Shown here in pieces: positions 18,505 to 27,987 of a DNA stretch of 64,000 nt. The stretch's first letter is position 1; each line of letters opens with the position of its first letter. The notes below the pieces were generated by a model. It had not been told where the DNA came from, ran no database searches, and saw only the letters and a program-made list of their open reading frames with translations. A program made the translations under genes and the position numbers. This DNA comes from Hondaea fermentalgiana (lineage: Eukaryota > Sar > Bigyra > Thraustochytrida > Thraustochytriidae): positions 755,655-819,654 of the forward strand of contig NPFB01000019.1 in NCBI GenBank assembly GCA_014084085.1, in the 5' to 3' direction.

Positions 18505-19698
18505 TTAGTGATCGGGAATACATAAAACTTGTCGCAGAGTCTCGTTGAGAAAGGAAAAGTCGCCGTCGTTGAGAATGAGGGCGTCGTAGATTTCCTTGTA
18601 CTCCTCGAGACGCTCCGTTACGTTAAAGTTGAGAAATCCTACCTTGAGTTCGCGTGTGGCGCGCACGTCCTCGGAAAGAAGGCCCTCCGACATGTGCACA
18701 TCGCCTGTGCTGTCGCCCACGAGCAGCACCGTGGCGTCTTCGTCATCGCCCCATGACGCTAAAAGCTGCTGCCGCGCCTCGGGCGCAGCATGCGTAAAGC
18801 GCTTGTTGAGCACCTGAAACGGTTCTCGACCGGCAAGCTCGGCCTCAAAGCCTCGCAGTGTTCCATTCTCGTTAAAGCAAAACTTGTTGGAAACTATTGT
18901 GATGTTGTCATAAAGCTGGCCGCGCTGGCGTAGAACTTCCTCGAGAACGTCTGCGATGCCGGCCGAGAAGATAAGAACAGGAATTCCAGCTTTGGAGAGC
19001 ATGCTAAGGAACTCGGGCACGCCGGCACGCAGCTCGACGCGAGCGCGTCGCACCGCCTCGGCAACGTATTCCTTGCGAAAGCCGGCTTCCTTGAGCGCCT
19101 CGTGCGCCTTTTCGACCCATTCGACCATATACTTGTACTTTTGCTCGTGCGAGATCTCGGCAGAGATCTCGAGAGGAAAGTACTTTTCCTGTAGGCCACG
19201 CGCCACGCGATGGTACGAGTCGGGCAGCAAGCCGCACTCTTCAATTGTGCGGTGACACGAGTATCCGCGTTCCTCGCCGACCCAAAACGTTGTCATCGTG
19301 TAGTCAAAGTCAATCACTACGCGCAACTTGTCTTTGCCGGCTCGCTTGAGCATTTCAATCTTCCCTGCAGCTGCCTCGGGATCTGTGAGAATCCGCTCGC
19401 CCTGCTTGAACGCGGCATCCCGCGGATCTGCGTGGAAACCACGTTTCTGCTGGCCCTGCGAGGAGGGCGCGCCCACTGCGTGTCGCTTGCGGACGCCGGA
19501 CAAGAGCGCCCCGGCGAAGACCGCGGCCCAGACGGCCGTGCCCAAGCCCGCCGTTGTGGCGCTGACCTCGCTCATCCTGGCCCTGGTCCCTGTCGCCGCT
19601 GCCGCCTGCGCCGTGGCCTCTGTTGCGCTCTCGGGCTTGGCTAAAAGGGACCGGGTTTGCGTCAGGCGAGTCGTTGCGCGGCGTGCGCCAGCTAGCAT
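18505..19698 (-). CDS. NT5C3: Cytosolic 5'-nucleotidase III (pyrimidine 5'-nucleotidase, UMPH-1)
   Basis: HAD-superfamily phosphatase that dephosphorylates pyrimidine nucleoside monophosphates (UMP, CMP). The ATG at 19698 gives 397 residues. HAD motif I is DFDYTMT (~residue 128; the two Asp are nucleophile and acid/base), motif II is the Ser in FSAGIADV, and motif IV is GDSTGD (~328). The UMPH-1 cap segments HRTIEECGLLP, YKYMVEWV and LRAGVPEFLSML are present. The N-terminal ~100 residues are extra: a basic Ala/Arg/Thr-rich start followed by GLGTAVWAAVFAGALLSG, which looks like a mitochondrial presequence or membrane anchor. Alternative initiation at the Met near residue 42 would remove the presequence part. 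HAD signature TMT replaces the usual TLT but fits this family. Confidence 0.9.
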   Translation of the reverse strand: MLAGARRATTRLTQTRSLLAKPESATEATAQAAAATGTRARMSEVSATTAGLGTAVWAAVFAGALLSGVRKRHAVGAPSSQGQQKRGFHADPRDAAFKQGERILTDPEAAAGKIEMLKRAGKDKLRVVIDFDYTMTTFWVGEERGYSCHRTIEECGLLPDSYHRVARGLQEKYFPLEISAEISHEQKYKYMVEWVEKAHEALKEAGFRKEYVAEAVRRARVELRAGVPEFLSMLSKAGIPVLIFSAGIADVLEEVLRQRGQLYDNITIVSNKFCFNENGTLRGFEAELAGREPFQVLNKRFTHAAPEARQQLLASWGDDEDATVLLVGDSTGDVHMSEGLLSEDVRATRELKVGFLNFNVTERLEEYKEIYDALILNDGDFSFLNETLRQVLCIPDH

Positions 19699-19720
19699 CA
19701 AGCTGCACGGCGATCAGGCG

Positions 19721-19771
19721 ATCGATTGATCGATTCGTTCGATCGATCGGTTCGTTCGATTGATCGATTGT
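19721..19771. repeat. GATC/GATT/GTTC tetranucleotide tract
   Basis: A mixed tract of CGAT, GATT and CGTT units. It fills about half of the 95 bp between the anoctamin stop and the nucleotidase ATG, so it lies in the nucleotidase promoter or 5' leader and also in the anoctamin 3' flank. Confidence 0.85.
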
Positions 19772-19793
19772 TGGCCGACGATTCCGGAATCCT

Positions 19794-22325
19794 CTACCGA
19801 CGTTTCGCTATTGTTCCCAGGCTCTGGCGCTCGTTAGTGCTCAAGTACGTGTACACGAAGAGGAGCGCGCAGAGATGCTCCAGGAAGCCGGCAATGAGGA
19901 CGCGGGCATGCAAGGTCAATGCGCCGCAGTCAACCCAATCGGGGGTCAGTTTATCCTGCTCAGAGGCGTCCTGCGCGCAATGTGAGTCGAAGCCGAAAAC
20001 GCGATAGGCCACGTCGAGGGCACCCGTGGAGAGGGAGATCTGGACGCTGATGACGGGAATTGCCAGCCATATTGTTGCGTAGAGCGCCGAGAGCCATTCG
20101 CCTGGCGTCTCGAGCGCACTCATCGGCACCGTTCGCTTGGAAGCAAACATTAGGCGATAGCAAGTACCTCGAAAGGAAAAGAGGAGACGACACGATGCGG
20201 CGAGCGGCAAAAGGCCCCACGCGCTTGTAAACATGCACACATAGCCCATTTGGATGACAATGCTCAAGTAGTCGTCGTGCTCCGAATAACGCGGCAGGAG
20301 CGACTGCAGAATGACCTCGCTTGCGTTAAGCTTGTTCAAATCCGGCGTGTTCTTGAACATGTGTATTTGCCGGCAAAACTCTGCTTCCACGACTTGCGAG
20401 TCCGCCGCTGTTGTGTCCCGACTACCCCCTTGACGAACTACTGCTTTCCCATCAGAGTTCTTGTGCGCCATCGTTATCAACCTTTCGTAAAGAGTCTCGG
20501 CAGAGTAGACCAGGGCTGGCGCGTTCGAATCGCGGACAGGTTGCCCTCCTGAGTCGCTCCCGGGGTCAATGATTCTGCGTCTTGCGGCCTTAGCCGACAG
20601 AGCAAGACGAGCAATTCGCGAGGGCACAAAGGTCTCCAGAATGCCATTGACGAAGGAGGTGACCAAAACGGGTGTGACAAAGGCCTCGTCGAGACGAATC
20701 TTGTCAGCGCGCCAGCCCCAAGGCGGAACAATATAGCCATGGCCCGCAGCGATGAGCCACTCTTGGATCGCGGCGCCAAAGGGCACGTATAAAAAGGTAA
20801 TGGTCAAATACCACACAAACATATTGAGCCAAATGAAAAAGAAGGACTTGCGCACAAAAAACTTGTGAAAATCCTCCAAGGTCTCGTGGCCCTCTTGCAC
20901 GGTGAGCCAAAAGGTGAGTCTGCGGAAGAATGAAGTTTGGAAAACGTCGAGAATGAGCCCCATGGCAATGCCTTGGCACAGAATATAGACCCAGCGGTCG
21001 GTGCCAACTGTCGCAGCCTCGTGAGAGAAGCAAACACCCCAATAACGGCAATCAGACGGCTGCGTTGCAAGCAAAAGTGGAAATTCTTCGCGATGTACAA
21101 AATATTCCCGGTAACAATTGGGAGGCCACATGGACTCGGGCACATCTTCCATCGCCTGTGAACCGCTGCCAATGCCACTCTGGTAAAGTAGAAACTCGCA
21201 GCACTCGCACGTGGGGGCGTGCTTGCCAAACACGTACCATTGCGTGAAAAAGAGACTCACGGGAACCAAAAGGAGAATATTGACGGCCACAAAAAGCATG
21301 GTGAAGGCGCCCGCCGCGATACGTCGCCGTTGCCGACGAGATGCCGATGCCTCTCGAAGCGATGCCGGAACATTGGGATTTAGAATGCTTCCTGGGGCAC
21401 TGACCACGTGGCGCGACTTCCATTGGCGGGCTAGAGTCATGAAGCGAAAGGTCCACCTTCGAGCGAGCCAAGGGCCCCAAGCTCCGCATGTAAAGACGCC
21501 AAAGACACCGAGAAGAATCACATACGCATCCCACGACACGAAACGAACAAGCAGATAGTTGGCTGTGGACAATGTAGTTAGCGCAAGAACGCACCTTCGG
21601 TAGTGCAAGAGAAACTCGATCGAGACAGAGATTCGATCTCCAAATTGTTGACGAAGTGTCTCTGTACGCATGGTCTCACTTGTTTGCAAAATCCAATGAT
21701 GCCACACGTGCAGTAGACGCGCTCGTAAACGTGCGGCTAGCCCAAGGTTTGGAGGCGCAGAATAGCCAAGGGAATGGAGAAATGCCTCGTTAAAGTACTC
21801 ATCCTGTAATGGAAAGATGTCATGCACAACGCTCTCCAGCGGGGTGGAACGTTCGCCGCCTCTGGTGACGTCAAACGAGCGCGCGACACCGTTGACATCT
21901 GTATTGATGTCATCCAAGCATTGCTGAATAATGCAATTGGTGAGGACGAGCTCTTCGGCGGGTGACAAGTCGCTGACGTGGTGGCTTGCAAAGAGCTTCT
22001 CGTCGGTGATGGGAACGTTCAGTTTTGCGTTTTGTCGTCGAACCAACTCTCGCTGCAGCGTCAACGATGGCTCGTGGGCGTTGGCGTCGAGTATGAGAAC
22101 AATGTACTCGGGTGTGTCTGCTGTCTCGAGAAGAACGCCAACATGAAGGTTTGCTTTTATGAGGGCTTGGACGAGAGCGCAATGTAGTTCTTGGGCCTGA
22201 CGCTTGTCGATACCCTCGTCAGGGGCCGCTATGCGTAGAACGATTGCGAACGAGTACGCTAGGGTTGTGGCGCTCTTTGTTGGTGTTGATGATGATGCCG
22301 GTGGCTCTGCGTGCACGCGTGTCAT
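19794..22325 (-). CDS. Anoctamin/TMEM16-family membrane protein
   Basis: 843 residues from the ATG at 22325 (the frame extends to 22352 only from TTG). The anoctamin core begins with QFGDRISVSIEFLLHYRR at ~220, the family's GD+I...FL segment before helix 1. About ten hydrophobic segments follow, including FLYVPFGAAIQEWL, and the family hallmark appears as YLSIVIQMGYVCMFTSAW with PLAA (canonical IQFGYVTLF...PLAP). TMEM16 proteins are calcium-activated chloride channels or lipid scramblases; protist and fungal members are mostly scramblases or ER-plasma membrane tethers. By eye, the two acidic calcium ligands of helix 8 are replaced by Gly and Arg, and one helix 7 Glu by Ser. The stop is only 95 bp from the downstream same-strand nucleotidase start. 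Confidence 0.8.
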   Translation of the reverse strand: MTRVHAEPPASSSTPTKSATTLAYSFAIVLRIAAPDEGIDKRQAQELHCALVQALIKANLHVGVLLETADTPEYIVLILDANAHEPSLTLQRELVRRQNAKLNVPITDEKLFASHHVSDLSPAEELVLTNCIIQQCLDDINTDVNGVARSFDVTRGGERSTPLESVVHDIFPLQDEYFNEAFLHSLGYSAPPNLGLAARLRARLLHVWHHWILQTSETMRTETLRQQFGDRISVSIEFLLHYRRCVLALTTLSTANYLLVRFVSWDAYVILLGVFGVFTCGAWGPWLARRWTFRFMTLARQWKSRHVVSAPGSILNPNVPASLREASASRRQRRRIAAGAFTMLFVAVNILLLVPVSLFFTQWYVFGKHAPTCECCEFLLYQSGIGSGSQAMEDVPESMWPPNCYREYFVHREEFPLLLATQPSDCRYWGVCFSHEAATVGTDRWVYILCQGIAMGLILDVFQTSFFRRLTFWLTVQEGHETLEDFHKFFVRKSFFFIWLNMFVWYLTITFLYVPFGAAIQEWLIAAGHGYIVPPWGWRADKIRLDEAFVTPVLVTSFVNGILETFVPSRIARLALSAKAARRRIIDPGSDSGGQPVRDSNAPALVYSAETLYERLITMAHKNSDGKAVVRQGGSRDTTAADSQVVEAEFCRQIHMFKNTPDLNKLNASEVILQSLLPRYSEHDDYLSIVIQMGYVCMFTSAWGLLPLAASCRLLFSFRGTCYRLMFASKRTVPMSALETPGEWLSALYATIWLAIPVISVQISLSTGALDVAYRVFGFDSHCAQDASEQDKLTPDWVDCGALTLHARVLIAGFLEHLCALLFVYTYLSTNERQSLGTIAKRR

Positions 22326-23282
22326 GGGATAGCTTGGCTTTGTTGTTTGCAAACCTACCTCTCTCCCTCCCTACCCACCGAGCCAGCTAGCTGTTCTAAT
22401 GAGGGGCCTTGCTTCCTCCTTTTCCGATTACGAGAGACGCTACAGCCCGCTCGTGCTCTGCTCTGTCGAAGAGTTATCAGGCCATGCGGTCGTGAATGCT
22501 CGGCAATCAAGCCCGACTAAACACACACACACGCACAAGTGTAGACCCGCAAAAAGAGACGAACAACAGATCCTGATCGAAAAGGAGCCCAGCCGCATGA
22601 TTCAACTTGCCTCTCTGCCAACGGCCATGTCGTATGTCCTCCCAAGCGCAGCACCAATTTGCTGCCTTTCCAGCACTTAAATATGTATCCAATCTTATCC
22701 TCCAATTGGCCTCGCCGCCGCACTGCATATCCATTCTATCCTGTATTGCTCGTAAAATCCTTTATCGTGCAGAGTCCCGCCAGTGCAATCAAGTGCAACC
22801 AAGTGCACTGCAGTAGTATCTTCTTCATCTGGCTGCAGGTCCTTTGCCGCCGCCACCGCAAGTCAAGTCGCAAGTGCGACTTGGCCTCGTGCGCGCACTC
22901 GCTCAGCCAAGCTCAAGTGGACGGGCCCCGCGCATCCCCAGCCCACCCTCTCTTTGCTCTCGCGCCACAACATGCGAAAAAACCAGCAGCAGCTGCAGTG
23001 CAGTGCGAAAGCTGCAGTGCGGAAGCTAGCTGCAGCGTGCAAGCAGCCAGCCGGCAGGCCTTGCTTGCCAGCAACCAAATGATCTGCCTGGCTGCCTGCC
23101 AGCTGCACAATGATCTATCTATCTAGTATCTATCTATCTGCACTGCGATCCCACTGCACTGCCTGCGGCAGCGGCCAGGGCTGGCGGCTGCTGCAGCGGC
23201 GTTTAGTATACTTATGTTGTAGTGTATAGGCATAGTGCACGCGACGCTGCAAGTCGCGTTGAAGGCACAAGCACGCACAGAA

Positions 23283-23293
23283 GAAGGAAAGGA

Positions 23294-23324
<31 letters not shown>
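23283..23324. repeat. (GAAA) microsatellite
   Basis: About nine GAAA units with a GGAAA-containing edge, ~430 bp upstream of the V-ATPase subunit D start. Confidence 0.9.
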
Positions 23325-23412
23325 GCGGGAAGGAGAGGCGAGAGGGGCGCGGCCCCGCACGCACCCGGCGAGCGCGGCGCAGAGGCCGATCGGGCGGGCG
23401 GAGAGCGCACGC

Positions 23413-23415
23413 GGG

Positions 23416-23456
<41 letters not shown>
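23413..23456. repeat. (GGCA) microsatellite, about 11 copies
   Basis: An uninterrupted GGCA/CAGG tract. It generates frames coding for Gln-Ala-Gly-Arg repeats on + and Cys-Leu-Pro-Ala repeats on -, which are not real proteins. Confidence 0.92.
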
Positions 23457-23459
<3 letters not shown>

Positions 23460-23753
23460 ACACACGCGAGCGAAGCAGGCGCGCAGGCGCGTCCGGGCCG
23501 GCGCAGAGCGCGATCGAGGGGCCTGCGGCGGGCGGGCGAGCGAGCTAAGTGAGGCTGCCTGCAGGCGAGGCGAGCTAGGCAAAGCAGGCATCTTTCTTTC
23601 GCGTGCACGCTCGGCGCGACGCGGGCAGCGCAGGCGGCAGCGGCGACGTGCGCGCGCGCGGCGCGGAGGGAGAGGAGAGGAGGGGCCGGGAGGAGCAGGC
23701 GCGGACGAGCGCGGCAAGTGCGAGCGTGCGCGCGGTGAGGAGAAGAAGGCACC

Positions 23754-24476
23754 ATGAGCAGCTCGGACCGCATCGATGGCGTCTTCGCCACCCGAATGAA
23801 CCAGCAGACGTACAAGGCCAAGGTCAAGGGCGCCGAGAAGGGCTACGAGCTGCTGAAGAAGAAGGCAGACGCTCTCAAGGCCAGGTTCCGCGCGCTCTTG
23901 AAGGAGATCAGGGACGCCAAGATGGCGCTTGCAGAGGAGATGCCGGCCGCCTTCTTGGGACTTGCCAGTGCAATGTACCTAAACGAGAAGTTCCGGGACA
24001 ATGTCGCCTACGAGGTCAAGGACGCATCCGTGCGCGTGTTCGCCTCGGAAGATAACGTTGCCGGCGTGCGGCTTCCGGTGTTTCAGGAGAACTTTATTGA
24101 ATCGCAAGGCGATCGCTTTGGACTTACGCAGGGTGGCCAGACCATCGAGCAGGCCAAAAAGAAGTTCCAGTCCCTCATCCTCAAGCTCGTCAAGCTCGCC
24201 AGTCTGCAGACCTCCTTTGTCACCCTCGATGAGGCGCTCAAGGTCACCAACCGCCGCGTCAACGCTCTCGAGTTCGTCGTCATCCCGCGCATGACCGCCA
24301 CTGTCAAGTACATTGCCAAGGAGCTCGATGAGATGGAGCGCGAAGAGTTCTTCCGCCTGAAAAAGGTCGTGGCCATGTCGGACGACGGTCCTCCCCCCGA
24401 GGACGTCGACACCAAGGAGGCCGAGACCGCGCTGCCTGGCTTCGACGAGAGCAACGAGGACGACGTCATTTTTTAA
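23754..24476 (+). CDS. ATP6V1D: V-type proton ATPase subunit D
   Basis: Central-shaft subunit D of the V1 sector, which couples ATP hydrolysis in A3B3 to rotation of the membrane ring and so acidifies vacuoles and endomembranes. 240 residues from an ATG in a good context (CACCATGAG), matching the usual ~245. The N-terminal coil has [21 protein letters not shown] and [12 protein letters not shown], followed by the conserved [12 protein letters not shown] and RNNVAGV-equivalent ([10 protein letters not shown]) segments. The C-terminal coil contains [14 protein letters not shown], the family signature. The tail is acidic ([10 protein letters not shown]). No anomaly is visible. Confidence 0.96.
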   Translation: MSSSDRIDGVFATRMNQQTYKAKVKGAEKGYELLKKKADALKARFRALLKEIRDAKMALAEEMPAAFLGLASAMYLNEKFRDNVAYEVKDASVRVFASEDNVAGVRLPVFQENFIESQGDRFGLTQGGQTIEQAKKKFQSLILKLVKLASLQTSFVTLDEALKVTNRRVNALEFVVIPRMTATVKYIAKELDEMEREEFFRLKKVVAMSDDGPPPEDVDTKEAETALPGFDESNEDDVIF

Positions 24477-25004
24477 GAGTTTCACCGTGTTGCGTGATGA
24501 TAACAAACAATCCCTTTTTCTTTCTTTTTCTTTGCGTTGCTTTTTTTTCTCTTCTTTCTTCCCAGTTCCTTTCGTTTCTTTCCTTGCTCGTTTCAATTTA
24601 TTCTCAAGAACTCTATTTCTCCTTCTTTCTTTTTTTCTTTTTTTTTCGTCTTTCATACCACGTCGTAGGCCTAAACTACAGTCCTGAGTTGGTGTGATCC
24701 CGTGATTATGCACGAAAGGACACAACTTGTGATGAAAATCTTTGACTGACTCCGCTTGATGCATTGTTTACGCATCGGCGGTCGAGGAATTCCAAGGGCA
24801 TAACAGTAACTGGACAATCTTGAAAGGCCTACAAGAAAATGAAAAGAAAGGAACCGAGGAAAGGGAGGGACAATCTACGTATTCTTCTATTGACTCTGGC
24901 ACACACACATGATCTTATTACTTACTTGAAAGATGTTATTTTTAGAGAGAGGGAGGAAGATGAACACGAAAGGGTAGGTCCAGCGAAAAGCTGGCTGGAA
25001 AGAC
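24477..25004. other. Convergent 3' flanks of V-ATPase D and EF-hand genes
   Basis: 528 bases. A pyrimidine-rich stretch (24505-24660) follows the V-ATPase stop. TAGGCCTA is at 24666-24673 and AGGCCT at 24825-24830. The 60-70 residue Phe/Leu/Ser frames here are products of the T-rich tract, not genes. Confidence 0.5.
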
Positions 25005-26234
25005 TTACTCGTCGTCCTCGTCCTCGTCGTCTCCGGAGAGAGAAGACACCCATTTGACAAAGGTAACAAGGAATTCCATAAAGGTAATTTCTCCTGAGCC
25101 ATCGAGATCGAGCTCCTTCCAGCGCTCCGCGCTCATGAAACCACTGATGAGCTCGTCGTGCGTGCTCTCCTTGCGCACAATCGTCTTTCGGACTTTTTGC
25201 GGGCCAGCCACGGGCTTTTCCTGCTCGCCGCTGTGGGCCGACCTTCCAGAACCTGGCGCATTTGCGGGGTTCTTCACCTCGCCAGACTCAATGTCGATTT
25301 CACCGCTCTCAGAGAGTTCCTTGTTGTTTTTCCACTCGTGGACGGCCATATTGCGGCCGGAGGAAGAGGTACGCACCATCTGATCGAATTGAAGAAGATT
25401 CTTGTCCTTGCTACCTTGCTTGTTGAAGAGCCCAGCAAAGCTTCCACGGCGACTGCCCGAGCGTTTTTGCGCGGCCAAGAGGAGCTGCGCAGGGTCCACG
25501 GAGTTGCGACGCGCTTGCGAGTCCCGTCGTCGCTGATTGCTTGCGCGCGTATCTTTTGTCATTTCTGCCTCCCCGGTGCTCTGGTTGAGCGCCTCTTGCA
25601 TGTCGTGGTAGCTGATGACACCTGAGCACGAAACGTCAAAGGCGAGGAACATCTCGGTTGCGAGCTCAAATACACGGCGAACTCCCTTGGTGTCTGCAAA
25701 GATTTTAGAAGCAGACTTGACTTCGGCGTCATCGGCGAGCTCCGGAATAAGGTCGAGAATATACGCAAGACCGATGCAGCAAATGAGTTCCTTGAATTGA
25801 ACCGAGCCGTCCTTGGAGACGTCAGCATCGACGAAGATCTCCTTGATCACCTCCTTGCTGATGCCAGGGTTGAGTTTGTGCATGAGGATTTCCACCTCAT
25901 TGAACTCGAGGCTGCCGCTCTGATCCGTGTCGGTCTCGTCGTACAGTCTGTGCAGCTCGCGAAAAGTCTTTTGCATTTTGGGAAAGTTCAATAGAACACG
26001 ATTCACGCACGAATTATGGGTTCTGCCAGCCTGCATGCGCTCCTTGTTCTTCTCTTTGAGGGTCTTGACGACGCGCTGCTCCAGAGCGCTTTGCGCCTCG
26101 TAGGCTACCTTTCGCGGCTTTTGATTGTACTCAACGGAGCCGACTTCAGGATGTGAGTTGCTGCGGACCACGCGCTCCAACGAATGCGTCTGAGCGACGG
26201 TCGTCTTCTTCGCAACGCTTGCTGTGCCCCCCAT
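25005..26234 (-). CDS. EF-hand calcium-binding protein with predicted N-myristoylation
   Basis: 409 residues from an ATG. The N-terminus MGGTAS fits the myristoylation consensus (Gly2, Ser6) and is followed by lysines, so the protein is probably membrane-attached. Four EF-hand loops are visible: DTDQSGSLEFNE (~101), DVSKDGSVQFKE (~134), DVSCSGVISYHD (~197, Asp instead of Glu at position 12) and DLDGSGEITFME (~379). Loops 3 and 4 are separated by ~170 residues of Ser/Arg-rich, probably disordered and phosphorylated sequence. The C-terminus is acidic (GDDEDEDDE). It resembles protist calcium sensors; no kinase or phosphatase domain is present, so its targets are unknown. Confidence 0.82.
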   Translation of the reverse strand: MGGTASVAKKTTVAQTHSLERVVRSNSHPEVGSVEYNQKPRKVAYEAQSALEQRVVKTLKEKNKERMQAGRTHNSCVNRVLLNFPKMQKTFRELHRLYDETDTDQSGSLEFNEVEILMHKLNPGISKEVIKEIFVDADVSKDGSVQFKELICCIGLAYILDLIPELADDAEVKSASKIFADTKGVRRVFELATEMFLAFDVSCSGVISYHDMQEALNQSTGEAEMTKDTRASNQRRRDSQARRNSVDPAQLLLAAQKRSGSRRGSFAGLFNKQGSKDKNLLQFDQMVRTSSSGRNMAVHEWKNNKELSESGEIDIESGEVKNPANAPGSGRSAHSGEQEKPVAGPQKVRKTIVRKESTHDELISGFMSAERWKELDLDGSGEITFMEFLVTFVKWVSSLSGDDEDEDDE

Positions 26235-26771
26235 GGTGCGTAATGCGCGAAGCGTGCGCTGCGCTTTCTACGTTCGTCAATAACCTCGACTCCTGGCTTT
26301 TGTATGGGGGCGGCAGCAGAAGGTTCGCCTTTGGACAGGAGGATGTCCTGCGGCACGGCTCCGTCACTTCAAGCTCGTTTGATATGCACCAAGTTTCTCG
26401 CGCGCGCGCGCCCAAGCGCACGCACGACACCAACGCCGTCTGCTCTCACGGCAGCCGGTCGACGTGCGTGGCGGCGAGGCCACGATGCGCCGCGGACGCC
26501 ACCTGATCTGATCTTGACTAACCTTGGTTGGTTTGTTTGCCCCACGGCGCCACAAGAAAGGTCAAGCAAGCGAAGACCCACCAGGTCGATGTTGTAACTC
26601 GAAAAAAATGCCCCGTGGCTTGCCGGAACTCTTCGGGCGTCCGGACTCGGGGCCGGAAGGTGGAAATGGCTTGAACGAATAAGTGCGGACCTGCACCTTC
26701 CCAATAACGCCGCACGCAAAAGAAGGAGAGATTTGCTTCATGAGTATACGCCCCTCACTCTTAATCACTCT

Positions 26772-26773
<2 letters not shown>

Positions 26774-26797
<24 letters not shown>
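26774..26797. repeat. (CT) dinucleotide microsatellite
   Basis: About 11 CT units; it creates a Leu-Ser repeat in one frame. Confidence 0.9.
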
Positions 26798-26802
<5 letters not shown>

Positions 26803-27713
26803 GCAGACTAGCTTGCAAGCTGGCCTGGCTGGCTGCTTGCTTGTGCGCAATCTACCTGATTGTGTGTAGTACCAAACTCAGAAAATTTTCCTCTGTTGAT
26901 CGGGCCAGAATCGGAGCTGTTGCTCTGATCAGTAGAGATGAAAATGGCGTCACCAAGAGCAGAATTAATTAGAAAGCATCAGCGCCGCGCCTCCGCGCTC
27001 ACCAACGGACAAATTTCGCGCTAGACTCCGCCACTGCCCCCCATCCCCTACCTCTTGCACCGCTTCCGCCGCTGGGTCGGTACATGACGCTCGAGCGGCG
27101 ACTGCTCTACGAAAGCGCATTCGGCACGGACGCGGGCCTGTGCACGAGCAGCGCCCCCAAACGTGCGACAAAGAACTGTGCAGCTTTTGCGGCGAGCGGG
27201 ACAAAGGACTCTTGAAGCTCGAGGCCCTCCCGCAAGCTAAGCTCCCCGGACAGTTCAGTTGCAATTTCGGTTATGATCAACCGCTCTTCGAAAGCCGTTT
27301 CAGACTAACCACCTAATAACGATGACAGAAAAACAAACCAACCTAACTGTCGCGCCGTTCATGATCGCATCGCACTGCACGTGTGGATGGAGGATTTTTT
27401 CCCGCGGCGCCGACCTAACGACCGCCGCCGCCGCGCGCGAGGGCCCCAATCTCGAATCCTCCGTCGCGTCTGGCAGGCACGGCGCCGCGAAGAAGCGGGG
27501 CCGCCGCGGTGGTTGGGCGCTCGAGCGAGCGAGGAAGGAAGCTAGCAGAAAAGCGCAGCAGAAAAGCGCAGCAGGCGAGCTTTTGGCTTTTGCCTGGCTT
27601 GTCGAGTTGCTAGTACTACGCACACTGCACAGACCAAGCGAGCGAGCGCAGTCTGACAAACAAACGACCTTTGCAGCCCATAAACTTTGCGCTCGCGCCC
27701 GCGACCAGACGAC

Positions 27714-27770
27714 AGGCAGTCAGGCAAGGCAAGGCGAGGCAAGGCTAAGCTAGGCAAGGCAAGCGTGCGC
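27714..27770. repeat. AGGCA/AAGGC pentanucleotide tract
   Basis: Imperfect CAAGG/CGAGG/CTAAG units, ~220-275 bp upstream of the coiled-coil gene. It is the same kind of tract found ahead of other divergent genes here. Confidence 0.8.
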
Positions 27771-27987
27771 GCAGAGCAGACCAGTGCGTGCGTGCACAGC
27801 GCCGTGCAGCGCTCAGCAGCGTGGAGAAAGGGAGTCGTCGCGGCAACGACCGAGACATTGATTGATCGACGTCGAAGGCTGGCCCCTTCGTGCACGCCAA
27901 GCAGCTCGCCGCCGCGGTGGCAGCAGCAGAGACACGGAGCCGAAAGAGAGCGGGAGCGCTTGAGGAGGAAAACGTTGGGTGGTCGGT

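Larger units (their letters stand above)
22326..23753. other. Repeat-rich divergent region between anoctamin and V-ATPase D genes
   Basis: 1,428 bases with no recognisable gene. It contains TCTA repeats (23114-23140), GAAA repeats (23283-23324), GGCA repeats (23413-23456) and GTGCA/CTGCA-rich sequence at 22780-23060. The final ~450 bases are purine-rich on the + strand and lead to the V-ATPase start (GGCACCATGAG). Confidence 0.5.
26235..27987. other. Divergent region between EF-hand and coiled-coil genes
   Basis: 1,753 bases without a recognisable product. It contains a CT microsatellite at 26774-26797, a lower-GC stretch at 26860-26980, and an AGGCA/AAGGC tract at 27714-27770. Several 100-145-codon frames exist on both strands but show no family motif and are Arg/Ser/Ala-rich. 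A small gene here cannot be excluded. Confidence 0.45.

Noticed and set aside
23107..23456. Short regular repeats considered as a CRISPR array
   Set aside because: Pure microsatellites without unique spacers, in a eukaryotic genome.
23123..23827. 234-codon minus-strand frame with Cys-Leu-Pro-Ala repeats
   Set aside because: Generated by the GGCA microsatellite, and it overlaps the V-ATPase start.
24487..24697. Phe/Leu/Ser-rich 66-residue frame resembling a membrane peptide
   Set aside because: It translates the T-rich 3' flank of the V-ATPase gene; hydrophobicity is a by-product of poly-pyrimidine DNA.
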